Of a stretch of 64,000 nt of DNA, positions 48,057-60,600 are shown in pieces; the first letter of the stretch is position 1; the number at the start of each line of letters is the position of its first letter. Source of the stretch: Sycobia sp. Sy_11. Taxonomy: Eukaryota; Arthropoda; Insecta; Hymenoptera; Epichrysomallidae. A program made the position numbers and the translations under genes. The notes beneath the pieces are model-generated. The model was not told the origin of the DNA and searched no databases. It saw nothing but the letters and a program-made list of their open reading frames with translations. The stretch covers positions 501,001 to 565,000 of the forward strand of contig JACCIC010000221.1 of NCBI GenBank assembly GCA_018907035.1, in the 5' to 3' direction.

Positions 48057-48088
48057 ACTTCCAATTTACTGCAGTTCGGCTCCTGTGC

Positions 48089-48091
48089 ATA

Positions 48092-48156
<65 letters not shown>
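48089..48156. repeat. (TA)n microsatellite
   Basis: TA array with one G interruption near the left end. Confidence 0.97.
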
Positions 48157-48159
<3 letters not shown>

Positions 48160-48420
48160 AGATTCGCGGCTCGCTCATATACCATTATCATTATTTGTTT
48201 TTCGCGCGCGTGCACCACTGCTGATGCTTCCTGCCTGTCCCACGGGTTGGACCTCGAAAACAACGAAGAAATCGGCCAAACGCAACAATTCGCCTCCTAC
48301 CCCCTGTTCCATAATCGATATTGTTCGGCAACTCGGCGAATCGGAAACGGTGCCTCTTTTTTTTTCTCGTTGCGAGAGCCACACACATGTTCTCTAATTC
48401 ATAGAATTATTTTCCCATGC

Positions 48421-49255
48421 ACGATAATGTTCAGTTAGAAAATGATAATGACGATTTAGATTTTATTTTGATCATATCGAGCGCAATGTCATTTATGACT
48501 TTTGAAACTAATTCCGAAACATCCGTACATCCGAAACATCCGTTTTATATGTTTGTATAGAAAATGCTCAAAATATTTGGATGGTTTCGTAAAATACGAA
48601 TATTGCGTTTTGGCGACTCTTTGAGCTTTTCAGCTATTTTCTAAAAAATTTCACAAAGAATTCGCAATAACTCGATGAAAAACGGTTCTTGCTACTTTTG
48701 CAATTTTTTTCCCGTCGATGGTAGTAGTTACGAAAACGTAATGTTAAATTTATCAACAATAAAAAAAAAATGTATCTCAGTGTTTTTTAAATATTGTTCA
48801 TGCTATCGCTCCATTAAGATGCTTAACCAAACGGCGAACCTTAATCTAATGCTCTAAGATTTTTCCGATAAATGCGTTTGAATAAACATCGAAAGATGAA
48901 TTATTAAAAAAGTGAAGCGAGAGAGACCTACTCCACTGATCGATATAATATAATGAAGCGACGAGAACGATTATTGATAGGAAAAAACGAGGGAACATAA
49001 TATCGAGTTCGTAAAAGATCTAGTAGAGTTATGCGTTTAAATCGTTTTTTGGTGCAGGTTATGCGAGGCGATTAATTGATTAATCGATTAGAAAAATCAC
49101 GCGAAATCCAACTATACGTCTACGATCGTGCATTGAAATTGTCCGGATATCTATATATAATTAGGACAGTATTCCGAAACTGCCTAGAATTTCAAATCGA
49201 AAAATCCTGCAAAGATATGACTCGATAAAAAAAAAAAAAATTCGAAAAACGAAAA
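48421..49255. other. AT-rich spacer
   Basis: AT-rich; contains three overlapping ATTA/TAAT homeodomain-type words at 49070-49091. No gene recognised. Confidence 0.6.
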
Positions 49256-49435
49256 CGTTAATGTACCGTTAATGGGAACTTCATCGAGACGGCAAGCCTT
49301 CCCGTTCCCCATTCATTATCAAATTCCTCCGGCACAACTAATGTAAATTTCCCGATCGCGCGCGTACGCCGTAGGTAAGATCGAGCCGCCCCACCTCGCG
49401 CGCGCGACAAAGGAGCGAAACGAAAAGCAAACCGG

Positions 49436-49437
<2 letters not shown>

Positions 49438-49476
<39 letters not shown>
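49438..49476. repeat. (GA)n microsatellite
   Basis: Pure GA array. Confidence 0.97.
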
Positions 49477-49477
<1 letters not shown>

Positions 49478-49991
49478 AAAAAGGAGATAGTCCGCGCGGG
49501 CCCATTGTTCGGGCATAGACCCGTGCGCGTTTTAAGGAGCATCGTTCGCGAGAGTCGTTAGCGCTCTCTCGTTCGGGTCTACGAGCGCGGACTTAAGTAC
49601 GGCGCGTTGTCGGCGGGAGGAGCGGCGCGCGGGCATAGCTTCCTCACCCCCACCCCCCCACCCCCCCCATCAGCCTTTCTTGGCCTCACACACGCGCGCG
49701 CGCGCGTTAAACGTTCCGAGCGCTTGATTGTAAAAAGTGAGCCCTCCTCAAATTTAATGGCGCCCACTATTTATTCCGCCAGTTTTACCGCGAACGAGGT
49801 ACTCGAGGCGGCGCGACGAATGCGGCGCGGGGTGGGAAAGCGGGAGTGCGAGGGGGGGGGAGGAATGAGTTAAGCGCTGGGCTGCCTGATGTGTACGGCC
49901 GGGCGGGGAGGGGGGCGAGTGTGGAGGAGCACAGTTCTCGGGGGCTAACCTCTGCGGCTTGCATCGCTACGCTCGGGTCAACGCGTAATTT

Positions 49992-50049
49992 CGTGTGTGT
50001 GCGTGTGCGTGTCTGTGTGTGTGTGTGTGTGTGTGCGTGCGCGCGCGCT
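49992..50049. repeat. (GT)n(GC)n tract
   Basis: GT repeats with GC units, ending in a GC alternation; nearly all purine-pyrimidine alternating. Confidence 0.93.
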
Positions 50050-50290
50050 CACTTCTGGATCCGCATCAGTTGATGAACACTCGGAGCTTGCTTTTGTGCG
50101 CGGTCCAGCCCGTTTATATTCAATGCGAAACGCTTTTTTCTCTCTCCCCAACTACTTTTTATTTCGGCTTTAAAACTCCATTGTGCTCGCGTCTTGTTTG
50201 TCTCGGGATAAGGGCGCGTGTATCATAAGTCTTATTTTTAATGGGTTTAATAGTTTTGCGAGGCTGGGAGCACGTGCCAATGTTTTAAAG

Positions 50291-51140
50291 ACTCTATATA
50301 TGTTTGCATATCTCTATATAGATACATACATGTTCTCTAAGGAAATTATATAAAATTGGTCAAAGTAAAGAATACTCACTGCTCATCAACTGTAATCGTG
50401 AAAAAATTTCAAAAAGCTTATTTTCTCTAGCGAGCCATCTAATGGAATGCAATATACTAATCTATAATTTAGAAGATAACCTATATTGTTATAGTGAATA
50501 GACTGCACGTAGTAATGGACATTTCATTAGCTACATGAATGTAAATGAAAAGTGCTATAAAAAATGCATTTGAGGAACTGCATCATCTCTAAATATTCTT
50601 GAACACCAGATTAATACAGATCGCATAGCTCTAATTATTGTCATTGATCAAATTGCAGTCTAATGCCTTAAAAGTACTGATTTGGCAAAAATATAACATA
50701 AACTGTAAAATTTACGGGCTCAACAATGTACATATCAGCAGCTACAAATAAAATCGAATTGGGCACCAGCTTGTATGTGTAAATATGGTAAATTTCCGTT
50801 GATGCGGAAAAAATTTGTAATCGCCCTCTACCGTCGAATGAGCGGTAGTAACAGTAGTCCTAAGTAGTCACCATAGTATTGACAGTAATGTCAAGAACAA
50901 TAATACTGGTATAGAAAGTGCTTGTTCCGAGAACGTGTTCGTTTACGTGGTCTAACAAATACTTCAGCCTCATCATCTCTTTGACAAAAACCGAACCCTC
51001 GACTCTAAAAGGAACGCTCCTCGTCGCATACTGGATTTCATTAAAATAGAACCGATCACGTAATGCTCGAAAGGGCAACTATTCCTTTTTTTTTTCAATT
51101 ATCATAATAACCGTACCTATCTATTATATACGGATAGGAG
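50291..51140. other. AT-rich spacer
   Basis: AT-rich. A 72-codon minus frame (50860-51078) reads like ordinary protein in composition but no family was recognised. Confidence 0.55.
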
Positions 51141-51325
51141 CATTGAGCAGTTTCAGCGACTAAACCGGATGGCGACGAAATAAACGACTCCGACGAAAAC
51201 GTCCCTTCGAGTCCCGAGAGACTCGGCGGGGCTTTTCCATTCTCCGTTAATGGTGGCGTTAACGAATATCGACAGAGCAGGTCGCGCGCGCCCGCCTTCC
51301 CTCTCCGACTGACGCTCAGCAGAGG

Positions 51326-51326
51326 T

Positions 51327-51381
<55 letters not shown>
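51326..51381. repeat. (TA)n microsatellite
   Basis: TA array preceded by GTATAC. Confidence 0.97.
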
Positions 51382-51382
<1 letters not shown>

Positions 51383-51656
51383 TTACCGATAAAAAGCCCC
51401 ATCCTCGGTGACATTAACCCAGCGGCCCGCGAGCGATAACGCCCACGACGCGGCTGTAAGGAGAGGCGGGAGATTGGGGGAGGGGGGGAGAAAAGAGCTC
51501 CTCGCCGAGGCGAGCGTTATCAGCTCCTGGCGCGCGCGGCGAGCACCAGCGCCAGCGTCGGTAGTCAGCAGCCCCATCCTCGCGGCCTCAAGCACCCGCG
51601 ACTGCGAGCGACGCTGAAAAGGGCGCGGGATGGCGGGTGGGTCGGTGGGGGCCGGA

Positions 51657-51684
51657 GGGGGGGGGGTGGTGGTGGTGGTGGTGG
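51657..51684. repeat. G10 followed by (GGT)n
   Basis: Ten G leading into about six GGT units; strongly G-rich strand with G-quadruplex potential. Confidence 0.92.
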
Positions 51685-51951
51685 GCGCGAGGAGCTCGAA
51701 ACGCCAGCCGCGTACGGAGCGCGAGCCCGCGCGCTCCCCGCGGAACTTCAAACGAGGCGCGCGAGCGCGCGGCGACGGAGGGGTCCTCGACCCCGCGGGT
51801 CGGAGCGCGCTCGGTTCATGGCCGAACGCCCGCGCGCTTCGCGCACCCGAGACAAGTGCGGGCCGAGGCACCGCGCCGAAATAAAACGCCCGACGAACGA
51901 TGCCCGAGACGCCGACGCGGCCGCTGCGGCCGGCTCTGTTTTTTTTCTCTC

Positions 51952-52023
51952 TTTTTTTTTTTTTTTTTTTTTGTTAAGAGAGCTGCCCACCAACCCCCGC
52001 TCGGATATTTTTTTTTTTTTTTT
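51952..52023. repeat. Two poly(T) tracts
   Basis: T21 (51952-51972) and T16 (52008-52023) separated by 35 bases; they would be A tails on the minus strand. Confidence 0.93.
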
Positions 52024-53410
52024 GTTCGTTCCGGGTACCGGGATTCCGGATAATAGTTGCTGGTTTCTCGCGATGGTCGTAAATTACCATTGCCGTTATT
52101 ATGGTGTATACGTGTATATATGTAATTCGAGTTTATCTTCGGTCCCTATGACTTCCGCGGATTTTCGTTTCGTCTAGGATGGTCCAGAAAATTGCCGGGA
52201 CCGAGTGCATATTTTCAAAATAAGAAAAGTAAATTATGATCCTTTTCGCGTATATTCCAACAGGGGTAGATATTTGTTCAGATAGTTACGCTTCACAGTA
52301 ATATCGTATTCCATTACTTACGGGAAGAAAAAGAAAACAATACCTCGATGATTCCATCAGAAACTTTAATATATAATACCGCTTCGAAAATGTTCAACTC
52401 GAAACGTAGCACTGTAAAATGTCAGTTGCACGTGTCCCCTGAAAAATTGAAGTTGCGATGGAGGAGCTCCGTCAACAATATTGGTTCGAAAATCGTTGGT
52501 TTTAGAAGTGGAACTAGCATTGCAGCTCATTTTCATAAAAATCCAAATTGCCATCAAAATTCCAAAAAAGTTCGTATTTCCGTTTCTCGACGCATTCAAA
52601 CGTAATGCATAAATCGCTGAATTATTTGATATAATAATTTCGGAATATTCCGAGAGCCTTCTGCGTGCGTACATTTCGCGAATATATCCATTACTAATTA
52701 ATCGATCTAACGAATCTCGTTTTAAACGGCCGCGCGCGATAGTTTCGAGATTCGCAAATGGATCCAATTTTCGAGCGATTCGTCGGGCCATCGCTTTATT
52801 CCGATGTAATGCGCGTATCGGGGCGATTAATTTAATTAATTTGCAAATTCGACGTTCTAATAAACGTTCTTTCCGTCCTCGGGTGACCCGGTAGCTGCTG
52901 TAACGCGAATCGCTCTACCGCGGCCGAATTCGCCTCGTTTCCAGGTAATGGAACTTTGCCGTCGCGAGTGCCAGATAATCCAGAAGGACTAGCCTTTTTC
53001 CACTACATTCGCGTATCGCCCCGGAATTCGGATAGAGGGCGGAGTCGAGTTGATCCCGGAAAAATCGAACCTCCGATCCTCGATCTCGAGCACACCGTCG
53101 TCCATCGTCGCGGATCGCGCTCGCCATCGTAGCCCCTCCCCCTCCGGTAACGTTCGCGGGGTCCTTTAACGGCCGCTCCCCGGTCCGCTAAAATTCTCGA
53201 CGATTTCTTCTCGCGCCCCATTATAACGTTTCGGCCCTACAGGGGCCGACGGGGCCCCGCCGCGTTAACCACGAGGCCCTTCGCGCGAAACAATGGGCGC
53301 ATTGAACGTGCCGAGCCGAATTGATATATTGCCCTGCCATTGGCCCGCCCGTCCACCCCTCCCCCTTCCCTCTCGCGCCCGCCTTCCATCACCGTGTACC
53401 ATTGTTTCAA

Positions 53411-53486
53411 CTCTCTCTCTCTCTCTCCCTCCCCCTCCCCCCTCTCTCTCTCTCTGTCACTCTCTCACTCTCTTTCTCTTTCTCTC
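53411..53486. repeat. Interrupted (CT)n pyrimidine tract
   Basis: CT repeats with C-rich and GTCA interruptions. Confidence 0.92.
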
Positions 53487-53628
53487 TGGCTCTATACCTC
53501 GGATGCCGAGCCCGGGGGACGTCGACATCTCTCGCAGGTGCGCCGTCCGTTGCTCGACGCGGATCCCGGCCAGACGCGTACGTTTATATACGCGCCTATT
53601 GCAACGGGGATCAAACGGCTGCTTCTAC

Positions 53629-53666
53629 TGCTGCCGCTGCTGCTGCTGCTGCTGCTGCTGCGGCGG
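53629..53666. repeat. (GCT)n trinucleotide repeat
   Basis: About ten CTG/GCT units with one CCG. On the minus strand one phase reads Gln, others Ser or Ala. No exon context found. Confidence 0.93.
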
Positions 53667-53809
53667 TTATCTCGTGTCCATACACACACACACACACAAA
53701 GACCAGTCGCGTAAGCTCACGCAGCCAAGAGATATTCGGGTTGCACTCTCCTGCAAAGCTATTATATGACGTACTCGCGATGGGATTGCGTATCTACACC
53801 TAAGAGAGA

Positions 53810-53819
53810 GTGTGTATGC

Positions 53820-53850
<31 letters not shown>

Positions 53851-53855
53851 CGTGT
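53810..53855. repeat. (GT)n(GC)n alternating tract
   Basis: 46 bases of unbroken purine-pyrimidine alternation. Confidence 0.93.
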
Positions 53856-54185
53856 CACTGCATTCGCCCGTTTCGTCGGCGCGGGCGCATCGATCGAGGC
53901 GATGCAATTTTGCGTCACCGCGCGCCCGCGAGCCAACGGATGTCTCGGGGCTCTCGCGAATTTACGAGCGGTCGCTTTTTGGCGCGGGGTCAGGGGGGAG
54001 GAATAGACGATGATTTACGCACACTGTTCTCTGACTTTTTTCCGTTTTTTTTTTTTTTTGTTATCTGCTTCTTTTATTTATTTTTTTGTTGTCCCGGTTT
54101 TCGGACGGTACTGCCTGTATGGACGAATATGAAAATTTTTTGTTTAGACGCTGCCTGGGCGCAGATCCGAAGAGCCGAGTATTAG

Positions 54186-55560
54186 ATGGAAAATACAGAT
54201 TTTCGTTTGGAAATTTTTAACGCATAAGGCCATTATTTTTTTTTAGTACCCGATGCGAGTCATCGGATTTGACGTTTTGAAAAGTATATGTATAAATCTA
54301 CACTTCGTGAATGCGAAATATATAAAATATGTAAATAAATAAAATGCAATTAGTACTTCGAATTCAGAACGAAAGTCGTTGAGATAGAAATGAAATAAAG
54401 TAGAGAAATATATTATCGAAGCGAGAAAATCACTATGTTTTACGTAGATTTAAGACTAGATTTTACGAGAAATATTTCAGGTCATTGGAATTATACGTTG
54501 ATTCTTGAATTACAGTTCATTTATGACAATGGCCTATAGCCTTTAACTCGATGGACCAATTCCTGACAATGAACATTCATTAAGCATAAAAACCAAGTTT
54601 ATTTAGCGCTAAAATGTAGTTATCATTCATTTTTGTAACAAGCTCCATCCGTTGATAAAATCCCGATCAATTGAGCGTGATTTCATTGCTTTTCCAAATT
54701 ATGGAAATACGGATTGAGGTGCTTTAAAACGACGGAGAATAATTAGTTTTGATTTTGTTCATTTGCCAAACTTGATTTAGTTCATAAATTGCGCTAAACT
54801 CAATTTTACCTTGCTCAATTTCGATTCCAAAATTGTCAGCATTCCCAATCAGTTCGTATAATGCATAGAAACAAAAAAAAAAGGGGAAAAAAAGAGAATA
54901 AGGATGTCATCGGTTTTTGAATAATTAAAAAAGTTTTCACTTCAAATTTTACCCGTTCATATATCCGAAATATCTACGAAAATGCGTGGAAAGATCGTAT
55001 ACCAAAATAATCTCTAAATCATTGTAGAATCTTGAATGTTGGTCGTACTTAGAGATACTGGATGCTATTGATATTGCAAGTATCGAGCTTCATGATTGCC
55101 CAGTATCGCAATTTTTGGGACGAGCTATTTGCGAAACGCCGAAGATCAAATACACCACCGGACAAGTACTGAGAAGCTGAGATTTGACTATTGATAGGTC
55201 TCTAAAAATTTCACCAAGTACTGTCCGACATTTGTATATATTTAAATATTTTCTAATAAAAGAAGACTATCATTGACTCGACGTTTGATTTAGTAATAAT
55301 ATAATTTCGCTCTATTGGTAGAAATTATCTATTTTCTATGAATTTTATGTAAACGTGGGCAGGAGAGCGACGGTCAAGACGCTCTTTTAATCACGAAAAA
55401 TGTACCATAACACAGATGTATATTTCATTCAGGAAATCATTTTCCTGTTATCGTTGACAGTAATTAATATTGTCTTAGTTAACATTGTTGTGTTGGTGCA
55501 TTAAAAAAAAAAAAAAACAAAAAGAAAAAAATGAAAAAAAAACTCGCTAAGCTTATTTTT
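54186..55560. other. AT-rich spacer
   Basis: AT-rich; A-rich tract at 55503-55543. Near 55150-55230 CAAGTACTG occurs twice and GATACTGG/CCAGTATC form a short inverted pair (about 55056-55114). No gene recognised. Confidence 0.6.
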
Positions 55561-55870
55561 CGGCACCCACCCACCCCCCCCTGAAAACGACCGCAAAACC
55601 CAAATCGAGTTTTAACGCCCCCTCTCCTCCCTCCACCCCCGATCAAGTGACGGGAGCTAGCGTATCAGATTTCGTAACGCCACGGCGCGCCCGCTCGCCG
55701 TCGCCCGTTTTCTCGCTACGCATCCCCAATAATAAAATCAATTTTTCGGAGCGACGGCTATCCATCCCTCACCTTTCCACCCTCGGATTTTGTACGGCAG
55801 TGGTCGCTCTTCCGACCTGGCCGCAGAACACTAGGGCATTGGATATACGAATCTGTATATGCATGTATGT
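55561..55870. other. Small GC-rich island
   Basis: About 300 bases of GC-rich DNA with a C8 run near 55574. No exon recognised. Confidence 0.55.
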
Positions 55871-56995
55871 ATGTATATATATATATTGTGTCTTTAAAGC
55901 AAAAAATACTAGAAATTAATATTATTTAATCGAATATGAAGATTCGAATATTGACCGTTTCCTCTACTCGTGGGACACGATAACCAAAAGGGTGGGGCAT
56001 TACGAGCACTCAAAGTTCAAGAAGAACTAGATATTCCTAATTGTTATGGATAAAGGAAAAGAAAAATCAGAAAAATCTAATAAACATATTATATTGCCAA
56101 AATTTTGGCTTTAAACAGATTATAAAATGAATTTTATACTAAGACGTAATAATAAATATATATAGTTGTAGAGTAGTAATAAATATAATAATCTGAGTTA
56201 TTGGAAATACGGTACTAATTTCATTTGCTATATATTTGATTTCAAAAGATTCTTTTCTACTTAACATTACCTGAGCATGTTTATACAAATTGTTAGTATT
56301 TCATGCAATCATTTTTTCTTTCGTACATTCGACAATGCGATTCATTGACGATTTTTGATTCGGATTCTATTGTGTTTGAAATTTTGTTATTTTTGAAATT
56401 TCTATTGTCTTGAAATTTTAATACGTATAACATTTTCAAATGAGACGAATAATTCATCTAAGTCTTCCATGAAATCTTGCATAACGCATGAATTTAAAAT
56501 GAAACGCAGAATTACATCTATGATTTTCAATTGGTAAAATATATAAATAATATAAAATTAATGATCAAAAGTAGCAATCTTAGTATAGATAGGAATTTGA
56601 TTTCCGTGAACAAGTTTATCTCGTACCCGTTGTACCCCTTTGGTGAATTTTCATTCGCCTTTTGGCGAAATTCCTGTCCCTATTAAACCTTTTTTTAAAA
56701 TTTATTCTAATTTTTTTTCTCAAGTTATAGAGAAAATTAGCGAAAACTGACTCTGAAAGTTCATAACCTAAGCTTCAGAAAATATGAATATTTGAAGTTG
56801 ATCGGTTTTATCTTATTTTTGCTATAATAAATTGGAAAATAAAAGAAAGCAGATTATTACCGTTAGAATTTTGTAATGATTAATATAAAAGTTTTTTTTA
56901 TTCTGAATTATTGTAAGAATGAACTGTATACTATTGAAATACTCCCAACGACAAATTTATTTATTAAATTTTTTTTTTAATCCGGGTGTCTTTTT
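55871..56995. other. AT-rich spacer
   Basis: AT-rich; includes a hairpin TTCGCC-TTTT-GGCGAA at 56654-56669. No gene recognised. Confidence 0.6.
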
Positions 56996-57300
56996 CACCC
57001 GACATTCCTCCTCGCTAACCCGCCATTCCCTCTGCGTGCGCGTGCGTGCGTATGCGTGCGTCTATTTACATCGGCAACACGTTCGTCTATACCGCTGCCC
57101 CCCCCCCCAAGCCCCTCCCGCGCGAGCGTTGACTCTTCTCGTCCCGTTCCAGGCCTTCTATATACATATGCATGCCTGAACCGCGAAATAGCAAGGGAAA
57201 ATACGAATAGGGGGCGGGAAGGGGGACGGGTAGAAGCATCGCCGCGGGGGCGATACGCGTGACGTGAATCGCAAATGTATGGTGCAAATTTCAAAACAGA

Positions 57301-57328
57301 ACACACACACACACACACACACACATAT
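57301..57328. repeat. (CA)n microsatellite
   Basis: Pure CA array. Confidence 0.96.
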
Positions 57329-57524
57329 AGCAGTAGAGTGACTCGACCGAAGGGCCGTATCGCGGGGGGTACGTAGGGTGAAGGGGGTGCGCAACGAACG
57401 TGTGGAGATTGATACGAATGAACGTAAGTGCCTATACGTATACGTAACTAACGTGCGCGGGACGGAGGGAGGAGTATCGCAGGAATGCAGAGCCGGAGCG
57501 TTATCGCTATCTCACTCACTCTCG

Positions 57525-57525
<1 letters not shown>

Positions 57526-57568
<43 letters not shown>
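57526..57568. repeat. (CT)n microsatellite
   Basis: Pure CT array. Confidence 0.97.
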
Positions 57569-57571
<3 letters not shown>

Positions 57572-57949
57572 CCTCCCTCTCTCTGTCGTTCGAGCGCCGA
57601 GCTGGAGGAGAGAGGGATTCGCGGGAAGTATGGAAACGCGACTCGGTGGAGGAGCGCAGGAGTCGAAGACGGGCGGAGGGGATTGATTGGGGTGCAAAAG
57701 GGGAGCGAGCCGGGATCACCGCGCGGACGGATCCCCGAAAACGAGTTTACGCGCGCGGGGATTCCGGGTGCTGGAGGCAGGGGTCTGGCGCCGCGCGGCG
57801 GATAAGCACCTCGGTGCGCGCGGCTGCATGCTCGAGAGCGGGCGCGCGGCTCGTATTATACGTACCGCACATACGCTGTCCGAGATGGAGGGGGGGGATT
57901 TCAGGGGAACACCGGCACTTGCTTTTGTGCGCCTACGTGTGTGTGTTAG

Positions 57950-57951
57950 TG

Positions 57952-58003
<52 letters not shown>

Positions 58004-58005
58004 CA
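57950..58005. repeat. GC-clamped (TA)24 perfect palindrome
   Basis: TGCC, then 48 bases of pure TA, then GGCA: the whole 56 bases equals its own reverse complement, so it is a perfect palindrome able to extrude as a GC-clamped cruciform. Confidence 0.95.
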
Positions 58006-58460
58006 TGTGCATATGTCAGTCCCGAAAGGCGTATTGAGCTATCAAAGATGCGTATAGCAGCAGCCCCGGTGAAATAATGGTCATAAAGCAAAAAGCCCTA
58101 TATGCAGCGTCCTGGAATTTTTCGAGTAACACACTCAAAATTACAAATCAATATTACCCAACATTTTCGAACAGCTTCGAGTACCGCCCATTTTTTTCGC
58201 CACTTTTTATTTAGTTATTTCGCCCCCCCCCCCTAAATCGGTACACGAGCGATACGTCGTTAAAATCGCGGACGCGCTCGGCGGCCGTCGAGGCAGCTGC
58301 GCGCGCCAGCCGGAATAAAGATCGCGAGATGCGTACAGGAGCGCTTAATGGGAAATTTAGCGTCGGGATATGCGCCATTAAAAATTTTGTTGCCACCCCT
58401 TTTCGAACTAACGGCCTCTCGTTATATTGGATTGTTTCGACAATAATTTCCGCAGAATGT

Positions 58461-59290
58461 TTTTACGGCTAGCTAAATATATCTCGACGATAGTAAAATA
58501 GGGGGAGGGGGCGCGGAATAAAAATTTATCATCTCAAAATTATGAAATTGCTCGATAAATATATAAATGAAATAAATACGTGAAAGCAATGCGAAAGTAA
58601 AATTTTTAACCTAGATTTAAAAACCACGCGAGCATTTATATATTGAATATTTTTTTATATTAAAAGCTAAGTAATGTAAAACAACTGGAAGTTTACTTCA
58701 TAAAACCTCATGAAAGGGAAAAATATTTGAGGTCTGAAATTGTCTATTCTCTATTTTCTTAATGGGTTTTTTCGCCGTTATTTTTTTTTTTTTTTTCGGG
58801 CACAAAGCAAGAATTTCATTGTGGATAATAAAACGCCGTTTTTATGAAGCTTTAATGCCAGAAATTCTATACCGAATGTAAAAAATGGCTCAGTTTCGCG
58901 GAATATTTTCCGAGCGTAATTATACAGCTTTGTACCATATGCGGCGTGCCAAAGCATTGCATTAAAAGCGGCAACTAAAGGCGCGCGCGATAAAAGGTTG
59001 AAAAATTTTTCATTCGCTGAAAAAGTTATTGTATTTAACTTTCGTTTTGCATCGGTAGCCGAGATCTGTAATATTGTATGTCCATCAACGTGTAGCGACA
59101 AAGGATAAAGATTAAAACATTATTTATTAAAAATTCTACATGCTCACCTGCATCGCTTAAAAATACACTAGAATTTATTATTTTATCCTAGTGCAATTCG
59201 TTATAATATAAAATAAAGATTCTGTCCTTGAATTTGAATATATATACATATATATGCAACAGACTCAGAAAACGAGCCTGGTACGACATT
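58461..59290. other. AT-rich spacer
   Basis: AT-rich; T16 at 58781-58796. A 107-codon minus frame (58778-59101) is mostly repeat-free and ends by reading through that tract as Lys. No family was recognised. Confidence 0.55.
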
Positions 59291-59870
59291 AAATGTATGT
59301 TCTTCTTTTTTCCGGGTGCTGGTCTTCTTGGCTTTAAAAGCGCTTTCTTTTCATTACTGCGATACGACGCCTAATGCATAAAAAGCAATGCCGAGCTCAA
59401 CAGCCACCGAGGTGTACGAGGAGTCATATCGATTAAAAAAAGGAGAGCAAAGAATAGAGGACGGGAAAAAGAGATAGAGATTCCGGGCGAGTAATTTACG
59501 TCAAAAAGTAACGGAGGATGAAAAAGCTCGCCAAGACAGAAAAATACACAGTCTCACACGGACGTGCGCGCACGCATACGCACACGCGCACGCATAGTCA
59601 GACAGACACAGACCGAACGGGAAAGATCCCCGCAGTGCTGGAGCTTTGCAAGTCGGTCCAAGGGGGTTATATACGGCAAAAGAGAAACGAGCGGAAGCGG
59701 GGACAGAGAGAGGCCACGGGGAGAATAGCACAGAGAGAGAGAGAGAGAGCGCGCGAGTGTGAGAGAGAGGGAGAGAGACGCCATGCTCTCGCACGTAACG
59801 TACACGTGAATAGAATACGAGATTTCAGCTGAATATGACAGTTCGAAGAGGCAGTGCTTCAGAAGGAGCG

Positions 59871-59893
59871 AGAGAGAGAGAGAGAGAGAGAGT
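59871..59893. repeat. (GA)n microsatellite
   Basis: Short GA array. Confidence 0.93.
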
Positions 59894-60044
59894 GAGAAAG
59901 TGAGAGGAGGACGTCGGGGGAAGAGATTAATACAGTCCCATTCCCTCTCTTTCTCTCTCTTTCTCTCCCGTCGGTGCCGGGTCCGACGCGTCTGTGACGA
60001 GATTCCAGAGCGATTGCGCTAGCGAACCCCCTCCTTCCTCTTCC

Positions 60045-60081
60045 TCGTCTTCTTCTTCTTCTCTTTTTTTTTTTTTTTTTT
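60045..60081. repeat. (TTC)n followed by T18
   Basis: TTC units followed by eighteen T: an all-pyrimidine tract. Confidence 0.93.
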
Positions 60082-60600
60082 GTTCTTTTTTGCTCGATTT
60101 CCCCCTTGGCCGTCCATACACACCGTCGACTCTCGAGCGCGCGACCGCGGGTTACGGGCTCTTTTCCACATCACGGACTCGATGTATAATGCGGAAAGCT
60201 GCCTGTGCCCGCCGCTGCTGCTGCTGCCCCTACTGTTCCAAGTGGGATCCTATGCGATAGGCGAGTGGACGATAACACGTGTTGTCCGAGCTCCCGGGGC
60301 TTTTGAGCACGCGCCGTCGAGTTATTGTCTCGACTTCGAAGACTAAAGGACGCCCTCGCCGTCCGATTCATCTTCCTCTTCCACTTCTTCGTTCGGCGAG
60401 AAATGGGGCGGGCTTTTTTTCGGCGGATGACTTTTTCGCGAATGAGCTTTCGTCATTGTGTCGGGAAAGAAAGTTTTTGCATTAGAGCGTCCAAGGGGGA
60501 GTTTCGATACGAGGGTCGCTCAATTTTTTTTTCTTGCTTAAAAACTGTCCCGATTGAAGTAACAGTCATTCGCACAATGTTATTGTTTAATCAAAATACG

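Larger units (their letters stand above)
47531..48420. other. GC-richer segment dominated by arrays
   Basis: Compound CA-TA array, 150 bases of CpG-containing DNA, a very long purine tract and a long TA array. Open frames to 172 codons are array artefacts. Confidence 0.6.
49256..50290. other. GC-rich, CpG-rich island
   Basis: GA array (49438-49476), C-rich tract (49646-49668), GC alternation near 49690-49706, G9 (49852-49860), GT/GC tract (49992-50049). No exon recognised. Confidence 0.6.
51141..52195. other. GC-rich, CpG-rich island
   Basis: TA array (51326-51381) inside its left part, G10 then GGT repeats (51657-51684), T21 (51952-51972) and T16 (52008-52023). Frames up to 162 codons in both strands carry no domain. 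Confidence 0.6.
52196..54185. other. GC-rich island (continuation)
   Basis: Left part (52200-52900) has balanced composition and few repeats, with mirror open frames at 52348-52605 (+) and 52366-52791 (-, 141 codons) of unknown nature. The right part holds CT tracts (53411-53486), a GCT repeat (53629-53666), CA (53681-53698), a GT/GC alternating tract (53810-53855) and T15 (54045-54059). Confidence 0.55.
56996..58460. other. GC-rich, CpG-rich island
   Basis: C11 (57098-57108), CA array (57301-57328), CT array (57526-57568), TA palindrome (57950-58005), C11 (58223-58233). Frames up to 118 codons are artefacts. Confidence 0.6.
59291..60600. other. GC-rich island
   Basis: Interrupted CA/GC tract (59564-59600), GA arrays (59730-59748, 59871-59893), TTC repeats running into T18 (60045-60081), CTG repeat (60213-60227). 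No exon recognised. Confidence 0.6.

Noticed and set aside
52366..52791. 141-codon minus-strand open frame with a mirror + frame
   Set aside because: No recognisable motif. The opposing open frame on the other strand over the same bases suggests composition rather than coding.
58778..59101. 107-codon minus-strand frame ending in a Lys run, considered as a retroposed gene with an A tail
   Set aside because: The A tract is inside the frame rather than after a stop, and no gene family matched.
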